Shown here one piece after another: positions 1 through 4,226 of a stretch of DNA of 5,559 nucleotides (the stretch's first letter is position 1; the number at the start of each line of letters is the position of its first letter). The DNA comes from Clostridia bacterium (lineage in GTDB: Bacteria; Bacillota; Clostridia; Christensenellales; CALWSW01), in assembly GCA_019421925.1 (NCBI GenBank), contig JAHZEH010000148.1, positions 1-5,559 on the forward strand, read 5' to 3'. The translations under genes and the position numbers were made by a program. The notes below the pieces were generated by a model. It made no database searches. It had not been told where the DNA came from and saw only the letters and a list, made by a program, of their open reading frames with translations.

Positions 1-695
1 TCGGGGAGGGCCAGCCCCGGGGTCTGCGGGACGGCAACGGGGATGACCTCCACTATTTTGACAGGCAGATCGAGGCCCTCTCGGAGGAATACCTCCTCAT
101 TGCCCCGGACATGCGGGGCCACGGGAAGTCGGAGCTGGGGGAGGAGCCGCTGGATTTTTCCCTCTTTGCGGCGGACGTCTGCGCTGTGCTGGATGAGCTG
201 GGGGTGGAGAGGGCCCATGTGCTGGGATTCAGCGACGGGGGAAACACCGCCATGCATCTGGCACTGCAATACCCCGAGCGGGTGGGCTCCCTGATCCTGA
301 ATGGGGCCAACTGCTTTCCCCGCGGCGTTAAGACTGCGGTGCAGCTCCCGGTGCTGCTGGGTTTCTCCCTGTGCTCCCTTGCCGCCTTCTTTGGCCGGAG
401 GGCCCGCAAGCGCAGGGAGATTCTGGGGCTGATGGTCCATCATCCCCGCCTGGCTTTTGAGGAGCTCGCCAGGATCCACTCCCCCTGCCTGGTTATTACA
501 GGGGAAAAGGACATGATCAAGCCCTCCCACAGCCGCGCCATTGCCGCCGCCATCCCGGGGGCGGAGGAGATCGTCCTGCCCGGGGCGGACCACTTCTGCG
601 CGGCCCGGCGGAGCGGGGACTTCAACGCCGCCGTTTTGAGCTTTTTGCGGCGGCATCCAGCATTGCCCGCCTTGCGCCCGCCCGCGCCCCAGTGA
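1..695 (+). CDS. Alpha/beta hydrolase, 5'-truncated by the window edge
   Basis: The frame is open from base 3 to a TGA at 693-695, and no convincing start is present, so the beginning lies upstream. The protein shows the alpha/beta-hydrolase order: a strand plus DMRGHGKS segment (the Met codon is at 111), the nucleophile elbow G-F-S-D-G-G with Ser at 231-233, a helical cap-like region, then GEKD with the acid Asp at 510-512 and GADHF with the catalytic His at 591-593. The GFSDGGN elbow followed by LILNGAN resembles small Firmicute hydrolases of unknown substrate, so only a general serine hydrolase role (ester, thioester or similar) can be given. No signal peptide can be judged because the N-terminus is missing. 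Just inside the edge the expected HGNG oxyanion motif reads DGNG (bases 30-41), which is odd. The end is Pro/Arg-rich. The next gene follows after 55 bases with its own likely promoter. The fold is secure; the substrate is unknown. Confidence 0.85.
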   Translation, partial: GEGQPRGLRDGNGDDLHYFDRQIEALSEEYLLIAPDMRGHGKSELGEEPLDFSLFAADVCAVLDELGVERAHVLGFSDGGNTAMHLALQYPERVGSLILNGANCFPRGVKTAVQLPVLLGFSLCSLAAFFGRRARKRREILGLMVHHPRLAFEELARIHSPCLVITGEKDMIKPSHSRAIAAAIPGAEEIVLPGADHFCAARRSGDFNAAVLSFLRRHPALPALRPPAPQ

Positions 696-701
696 TACAA
701 T
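672..701 (+). promoter_or_regulatory. Probable sigma-A promoter for the RicT gene (extended -10)
   Basis: TACAAT at 696-701 is preceded by TG plus one base (693-695), which makes an extended -10. A weak -35-like TTGCGC lies at 672-677, with an 18-base spacer. The TGA stop of the hydrolase gene is itself the TGn of this element. Transcription would begin near 708 and leave a leader of about 40 bases before the ATG at 751. The -35 is poor, so this is moderate evidence only; readthrough from the hydrolase gene is also possible, since I see no clear terminator between the two. Confidence 0.4.
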
Positions 702-750
702 AGCTCCAGCGGCCCGGTTTTGGTCCGCATCAACCGAAGGAGAACAAAAG

Positions 751-2118
751 ATGAGTATTGTTATTGGCGTTCGCTTCCGCGAATCCAGCAAAGTATATTA
801 TTTTGACCCTGCCGGGCAGGAGGTGCGCAAGGGGGACGGCGTCATCGTCGAAACGGTGCGCGGCGTGGAGTACGGCGAGGTCACGATGTCCCCCCAGGAG
901 ATCGGCGACGAGGACATCATTGCCCCCCTCAAGCCCATCATCCGGGTGGGCACGGAGGAGGACAAGGAGACGGTGCGGAAAAATGCCATCCGTGAGAAGG
1001 AGGCCGCCGCCATCGCCGAGCGCAAAATTGCCGAGCACAAACTGGAGATGAAGCTGGTGGGTGTGGAATACACCTTCAACGCCGGCAAGATCACCTTCTA
1101 TTTCACCGCTGACGGCCGGGTGGACTTCAGGGAGCTGGTCAAGGATTTGGCCGGTATTTTCAAGACCCGCATTGAGCTGCGTCAGATCGGCGTGCGGGAT
1201 GAGGCCAAACTGCTGGGCGGCATCGGGAGCTGCGGCCGGGTGGTGTGCTGCAAGGCGTTTTTGCCCGACTTCCATCCCGTCTCCATCAAGATGGCGAAAG
1301 AACAGAGTCTGTCCCTCAGCCCCACCAAGATCTCCGGCCTGTGCGGCCGGCTGATGTGCTGCCTCAAATATGAACAGGATTGCTATGAGCAGCAGCGCAA
1401 GCTCATGCCCAAGCTGGGCAAGGAGGTCTCCACACCGGATGGACGGGGCGTCGTCACGGAGAACAATATCCTGCGGGAGCGGGTCAAAGTGCGCATTATG
1501 CTGCCCGACGGGACATACGATTTAAAGGAATATCCGCTGGCCCAGATCGGTCGGCTTGACGCCCCGCCCGCCCCGGCCGGAGAGGCCGGCATACCGGAAA
1601 GCCCTGAGGCCGGCAGGGGGGACAAGGCGCCCGCGGACGGCGCAGGGGAGAGCGGCGCGCCGGACGGGGAAAAGGACCGCCCCAGAGGGGAACGGCCGCC
1701 CCGGCCGGAGCGCCCCCGCCAGGACCGGCGCGAACGGCCCCGCAGGGAACAGGGGGAGCGCGACAGCCAGGGCGAGGGCAATCTGCGCCGGGAAGGTCAG
1801 AACGGCCAGAGTGAGGGCAGCCAGCGCCAGGGCGAGGGACGGAGCAACCGGCAGGGCCGCCCCCGGCGGCAGGGCGGCAAGCCCGGCCAGGGCGAGGGTC
1901 AGAACCGCCAGGGCGACGGCGGCCAGCGCCAGGAGGGACAGCGGCAGGGCGATGGCAGCCGGAACAACCGGCAGGGCCGGAATCAGGGGGGACCGCACGG
2001 GGAACGCCCGCCCCGCCCGCAGAGGCCCCAGCAGGAGCGCCGTCCGGAAAGACCGCCCCAGGACAGTCCCGTTCCGCCGGGGGAAAAACCCGCCGTCCCT
2101 GAAAAAGAGAGGGAATAG
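751..2118 (+). CDS. ricT: RicT/YaaT-family PSP1-domain protein with a long repetitive RG/Q-rich tail
   Basis: The ATG at 751 follows AAGGAG (737-742) by 8 bases, which fixes the start of this 455-residue cytoplasmic protein. Residues 1-270 match the whole RicT/YaaT protein, about 275 residues in Bacillus subtilis. They include an N-terminal segment (VRFRESSKVYYFDP, then VETVRGVEYGEV), a charged helix around 69-99, and a PSP1 core with SCGRVVCC (Cys161, 166, 167) and LCGRLMCCLKYE (Cys198, 203, 204). In B. subtilis RicT joins RicA and RicF in the Y-complex, which binds [4Fe-4S] clusters through such cysteines and steers RNase Y in mRNA processing. That role is inferred here by homology. Residues 271-455 are an extra tail with no Phe, Tyr, Trp, Cys or Met, rich in Arg, Gly, Gln, Pro and Glu, and clearly repetitive; it is presumably disordered. 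The usual holB partner is not next to it: a hydrolase gene lies upstream and a ferredoxin gene downstream. The family call is firm; the tail function is unknown. Confidence 0.93.
   Translation: MSIVIGVRFRESSKVYYFDPAGQEVRKGDGVIVETVRGVEYGEVTMSPQEIGDEDIIAPLKPIIRVGTEEDKETVRKNAIREKEAAAIAERKIAEHKLEMKLVGVEYTFNAGKITFYFTADGRVDFRELVKDLAGIFKTRIELRQIGVRDEAKLLGGIGSCGRVVCCKAFLPDFHPVSIKMAKEQSLSLSPTKISGLCGRLMCCLKYEQDCYEQQRKLMPKLGKEVSTPDGRGVVTENNILRERVKVRIMLPDGTYDLKEYPLAQIGRLDAPPAPAGEAGIPESPEAGRGDKAPADGAGESGAPDGEKDRPRGERPPRPERPRQDRRERPRREQGERDSQGEGNLRREGQNGQSEGSQRQGEGRSNRQGRPRRQGGKPGQGEGQNRQGDGGQRQEGQRQGDGSRNNRQGRNQGGPHGERPPRPQRPQQERRPERPPQDSPVPPGEKPAVPEKERE
1687..2055 (+). repeat. In-frame degenerate repeats encoding the RicT tail
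   Basis: Two similar Pro-Arg modules, GERPPRPERPRQDRRERP (residues 313-330, from base 1687) and GERPPRPQRPQQERRPERP (residues 417-435, from base 1999), bracket a Gln/Gly/Arg block. The block has four units of about 20 residues, each opening with QGEG or QGDG, at residues 340, 360, 380 and 399 (bases 1768, 1828, 1888 and 1945). The first three openings are exactly 60 bases apart and share the DNA string CAGGGCGAGGG. The repeats keep the reading frame throughout, as expected for coding repeats that grew by slippage or unequal exchange. They are too degenerate and too closely packed to be a CRISPR array. Confidence 0.8.
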
Positions 2119-2168
2119 GAGGACCGGGGAAAAGCCCCGAATTACAGCGATTTCATGTACAATTCCCT

Positions 2169-2196
2169 TTGACAGCGGGAAAAAACATAGTATAAT
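2169..2196 (+). promoter_or_regulatory. Strong sigma-A promoter of the ferredoxin gene
   Basis: A perfect -35 hexamer TTGACA (2169-2174) and a perfect -10 hexamer TATAAT (2191-2196) are separated by 16 bases that include an A-run. The region around them is strikingly AT-rich compared with the GC-rich genes on either side. Transcription would start near 2203, giving a leader of about 33 bases that contains the ribosome binding site GGAGG at 2222-2226. Full consensus boxes suggest high constitutive expression, which fits an abundant electron carrier. Confidence 0.85.
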
Positions 2197-2235
2197 GTTG
2201 TTGTACCCAGACTAAATAGATGGAGGTATTTTCCC

Positions 2236-2406
2236 ATGGCATATGTAATCGGCGATGAGTGCATCAAGTGCGGCGCCTGCGAAGCCGGCTGCCCCGTCGG
2301 CGCGATCAGCGAAGGCGACAGCAAATATCAGATCGATCCCGACGCCTGCATCGAGTGCGGCGCTTGCGAGAGCGATTGCCCCGTCGGCGCGCCCCACATG
2401 GGCTAA
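2236..2406 (+). CDS. 2[4Fe-4S] clostridial-type ferredoxin (56 residues)
   Basis: This short open frame begins at ATG 2236, 9 bases after GGAGG (2222-2226), and ends with TAA at 2404-2406. It carries two copies of the cluster-binding pattern CxxCxxCxxxCP: Cys9, 12, 15, 19-Pro and Cys38, 41, 44, 48-Pro. The length and spacing fit the classic clostridial ferredoxin of about 55 residues. As in that family, the first three cysteines of one motif and the last cysteine of the other should ligate each [4Fe-4S] cluster. It would be a soluble low-potential electron carrier for partners such as pyruvate:ferredoxin oxidoreductase, hydrogenase or Rnf; none of these is in the window, so the partner is unknown. 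The two halves are also very alike at the DNA level. A consensus promoter before it and a terminator after it make it look monocistronic. The identity is very secure. Confidence 0.97.
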   Translation: MAYVIGDECIKCGACEAGCPVGAISEGDSKYQIDPDACIECGACESDCPVGAPHMG

Positions 2407-2424
2407 TCGCAGCTGAGGTTTGAC

Positions 2425-2452
2425 AAAAAAGGCCTGCATCGGGCCTTTTTTT
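2425..2452 (+). terminator. Rho-independent terminator after the ferredoxin gene
   Basis: The sequence AAAAAAGGCC (2425-2434) can pair with GGCCTTTTTT (2442-2451) around a 7-base loop, TGCATCG, and seven T residues run from 2446 to 2452. It lies 18 bases after the ferredoxin stop. The A-run on the left mirrors the T-run, so the element could also stop transcription arriving from the opposite strand. It separates the ferredoxin unit from the promoter of the next gene. Confidence 0.9.
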
Positions 2453-2507
2453 GTTTCAGTCCCTCTGTTCAGCTCCCCAACTGCCAGTTTCGCCGCGGGA
2501 TTGGTTA

Positions 2508-2516
2508 TGCTATAAT
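2508..2516 (+). promoter_or_regulatory. Extended -10 promoter for the DUF2232-rplI-dnaB unit
   Basis: TGC followed by TATAAT (2511-2516) makes a consensus extended -10 element. At 17 bases upstream the -35 position reads TTTCGC (2488-2493), a poor match, which is tolerable when the TGn extension is present. The start of transcription would fall near 2523, about 70 bases past the preceding terminator. That places it only some 4 bases before the ATG at 2527 and about 37 bases before the TTG at 2560, which matters for the choice of start codon. Confidence 0.65.
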
Positions 2517-2541
2517 GAAATAAGCTATGCTTCCATTTTCG

Positions 2542-2548
2542 AAAGGGG
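2542..2548 (+). promoter_or_regulatory. Ribosome binding site deciding a TTG start
   Basis: AAAGGGG at 2542-2548 lies 11 bases before an in-frame TTG at 2560. The upstream in-frame ATG at 2527 has no Shine-Dalgarno sequence and would sit almost at the predicted mRNA 5' end. The site therefore favours the TTG, although its spacing is a little long. Confidence 0.5.
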
Positions 2549-2559
2549 AATTTTCCAAA

Positions 2560-3591
2560 TTGCAGAAAAAAGGGATTCTAGGTCTTCTGCTGGGCGGACT
2601 GCTCGGCGGATGCGCCTTCCTTCTGGCCTGGTTTGTCCCGACCTTTGGCCTGTTGTTCGCCGCCGTGGCGATTGGCTCCGCGGGCGGGCTCTTCGGCTAT
2701 CCAGGGGCTGTCTCCGGCCTTGCCGTGCTGGCTGCTGCGGGGGGCATTGCCGCGGGGGCCGAGTGGATCCCCACGGCCGCTTTCTGTGCTGTGGCGGGCG
2801 TGGGCGGGTACCTGGGCATGCGCCGGGCCCGAAGGGCCTTTGACGCCCTGGTTAACTGCTGCGCTGCCGGCCTTCTGGGCATCTGGGCCAACGTGTTTGC
2901 GGGCGGGCTGCTCTACGGCAGACAGGCCATCGACGCCATCTATACCGCGCCTCAGGGCATGGTGGATGCGCTGGGCTCAGCTTACAGCCTCATGGGCTAC
3001 ACCGCCTCCGAGGTTCAGGCCGTCCAAAGCGAGTTTATCCTCTCCTATGGCGAGATGGTGCCCGCTATGTTTATCCTCGTGGCGATGGCCATCGGCCTTC
3101 TGGTCTACGCCCTCTGTTCCATCCTGATGCGGCGGAAGGCCACCTATTCCTTCCCTCCCTTTGGTCTCTGGCGGCTGCCCAGAGGATATATGGGTGGGCT
3201 GCTTGCGCTCTATCTGGTGGGCGCTCTGGGCGTTGCCCTGGAGTGGAAGAGCTTTTATTCTGTGATCTCAGCCGCTCAGATGATGATTATATTCATCTAC
3301 TCGGTGCAGGGCCTGTCCGTGGTCTGGTTCTATCTGGGCCGGACCAAGCTGCCCTTTGCCCTGCGGCTGGCGGTTGCCGTGCTGGTTTGCGGGTTTGCGG
3401 TCGCCTTTGCCGGCTCTATTCTGGTGCTGGTGGGTATTGTGGAGGATTTCCTCATGCTCCGCCTGCGCACCCTCTACCGCATGGGGATGCCGCCGGGGAG
3501 CTCCCAGAACCCCCGTCCGGGGGCGGGGCCCTATGAGCCCCCCAGCAATCCCTACGGCGACGGGGAGAAAAAGGATGACGATAAAAAATAA
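2560..3591 (+). CDS. Polytopic membrane protein, DUF2232/YybS-like
   Basis: The protein has 343 residues if it starts at TTG 2560; an ATG at 2527 would add 11 residues but lacks a ribosome binding site. It starts with QKK followed by a Gly/Leu-rich hydrophobic stretch and shows about eight membrane segments, near residues 6-25, 28-48, 50-66, 72-87, 97-118, 166-189, 211-227 and 233-294 (the last stretch holds two). Residues around 196-210 (FPPFGLWRLPRGY), a QGLSVVWFYL segment near 250 and a VEDFLMLRLR end to the last helix resemble the DUF2232 family, which includes Bacillus YybS. A hydrophilic tail, Pro/Gly-rich and ending in Lys/Asp, follows from about 306 to 343 and is probably cytoplasmic. 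The biochemical role of this family is not established. The gene lies 33 bases before rplI with no terminator between, so the two are probably co-transcribed. In Bacillus the yybS gene also stands upstream of rplI, with yybT (gdpP) between; here yybT is missing. The family call rests on motif memory and synteny. Confidence 0.8.
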   Translation: MQKKGILGLLLGGLLGGCAFLLAWFVPTFGLLFAAVAIGSAGGLFGYPGAVSGLAVLAAAGGIAAGAEWIPTAAFCAVAGVGGYLGMRRARRAFDALVNCCAAGLLGIWANVFAGGLLYGRQAIDAIYTAPQGMVDALGSAYSLMGYTASEVQAVQSEFILSYGEMVPAMFILVAMAIGLLVYALCSILMRRKATYSFPPFGLWRLPRGYMGGLLALYLVGALGVALEWKSFYSVISAAQMMIIFIYSVQGLSVVWFYLGRTKLPFALRLAVAVLVCGFAVAFAGSILVLVGIVEDFLMLRLRTLYRMGMPPGSSQNPRPGAGPYEPPSNPYGDGEKKDDDKK

Positions 3592-3624
3592 AATATCCAA
3601 TCAAAGAATCAGGAGGACTTCATC

Positions 3625-4071
3625 ATGAAAGTGATTTTGACGCAGGATGTAAAAGGCACCGGCAAGAAGGGGCAGATCGTAGAGGTCAGCGACGGCTTTG
3701 CCCGCAACTTCCTCTTCCCCAGAAAGGCGGCCAGGGAGGCCACTGCGGGCGCGGTTGTCGCCGCCCAGCAGGCCGAGGCTGCTGAGGCCCACCGCCGCAA
3801 GCAGGAGGAGGCCGCAGCCAAGGAGCTGGCCAAGGGCCTGGAGGGGAAGGTTGTTAAGATGACCGCCAAGGCGGGCGAGAACGGCAAGCTCTTCGGCGCC
3901 ATCACCTCCAAGGAGATAGCCGAAGCCGCCGAGGCCCAGCTCGGCGCCAAGCTGGACAAGAAGAAGATTGAGCTCGACGGCAACATCAAGGAGCTGGGCG
4001 AGTACGACGTGGTGCTGCGGGTCTATGCCGAGACCACGGCCAAGATCAAGCTGATCCTCACCGCCGAATAG
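3625..4071 (+). CDS. rplI: Large-subunit ribosomal protein bL9
   Basis: The ATG at 3625 follows a perfect AGGAGG (3611-3616) by 8 bases. The 148-residue length matches bacterial L9. The N-terminal rRNA-binding domain (about 1-40) carries the family signature: MKVILTQDVKGTGKKG, then V21, G24-F25, N28-F29-L30, then FPRKAA, where many L9 proteins have IPKGLA. A long charged, Ala/Glu/Lys-rich helix (about 41-75) links it to the C-terminal domain (about 76-148), which includes GKLFGAITSKEIAEA and ends in VLRVYAETTAKIKLIL. L9 sits near the base of the L1 stalk on the 50S subunit and supports reading-frame maintenance and subunit quality. The gene follows the membrane protein gene closely and precedes dnaB, the common Firmicute order. 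Nothing is missing. Confidence 0.98.
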   Translation: MKVILTQDVKGTGKKGQIVEVSDGFARNFLFPRKAAREATAGAVVAAQQAEAAEAHRRKQEEAAAKELAKGLEGKVVKMTAKAGENGKLFGAITSKEIAEAAEAQLGAKLDKKKIELDGNIKELGEYDVVLRVYAETTAKIKLILTAE

Positions 4072-4112
4072 CGGGAAGCCCCAGGGGCAAAATTGCAGCG
4101 CCGGAAACGATG

Positions 4113-4163
4113 CGCGCCGCACCGCTCCAGGGGGCAAGGTGAAACAGCGGTGCGCCCGGCGCG
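4113..4163 (+). other. Large bulged hairpin in the rplI-dnaB spacer
   Basis: Bases 4118-4126 (CGCACCGCT) pair perfectly with 4146-4154 (AGCGGTGCG) around a 19-base loop. The helix continues as 4113-4117 (CGCGC) with 4159-4163 (GCGCG) after a 4-base bulge at 4155-4158, for 14 base pairs in all. No T-run follows directly, so it is not a standard intrinsic terminator. It could be an RNA-processing or stability element, or a regulator of dnaB. The region is GC-rich and chance pairing is easier there, but a 9-pair uninterrupted inner stem is notable. Confidence 0.5.
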
Positions 4164-4189
4164 GGGCCCTGCGGGTTTTGCTGGGAAAT

Positions 4190-4211
4190 AAATGCGGACG
4201 CAAGCATTTTT
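4190..4211 (+). terminator. Weak terminator-like hairpin just before the dnaB ribosome binding site
   Basis: AAATGC (4190-4195) can pair with GCATTT (4204-4209) around an 8-base loop, GGACGCAA, and five T residues run from 4207 to 4211. The six-pair, AT-rich stem is weak and the T-run short, so termination would be partial at best. It lies 4 bases before the purine-rich dnaB ribosome binding site (AAGGGAGG, 4216-4223), a position that could serve attenuation. Confidence that it is functional is low. Confidence 0.3.
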
Positions 4212-4226
4212 GTGGAAGGGAGGCGG

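Noticed and set aside
709..728. Imperfect GCGG...CCGC hairpin in the RicT leader
   Set aside because: The stem is short with a mismatch and has no T-run or recognisable riboswitch features; it is likely chance in GC-rich sequence.
1383..1998. Minus-strand open frames opposite the RicT C-terminal region
   Set aside because: They are low-complexity Ala/Leu/Pro- or Ser/Arg-rich products mirroring the repetitive + strand codons, with no recognisable domain.
1768..1998. Possible CRISPR-like or tandem non-coding repeat
   Set aside because: The units are degenerate, in frame and within a clear coding gene, with no spacer-like unique segments between identical repeats.
2125..2139. CGGGG-AAAAG-CCCCG hairpin just after the RicT stop codon
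   Set aside because: It has only five base pairs and no T-run follows, so I did not call it a terminator, although it may slightly affect the 3' end of the message.
1556..2215. Long + strand open frame overlapping the RicT tail and the downstream region
   Set aside because: It is a GC-driven shadow of the tail-coding repeats. It is Arg/Ala-rich with no family resemblance, and it runs through the ferredoxin promoter.
2420..2425. TTGACA string after the ferredoxin gene
   Set aside because: No -10-like sequence lies 16-18 bases downstream, and the string leads directly into the A-run of the terminator stem.
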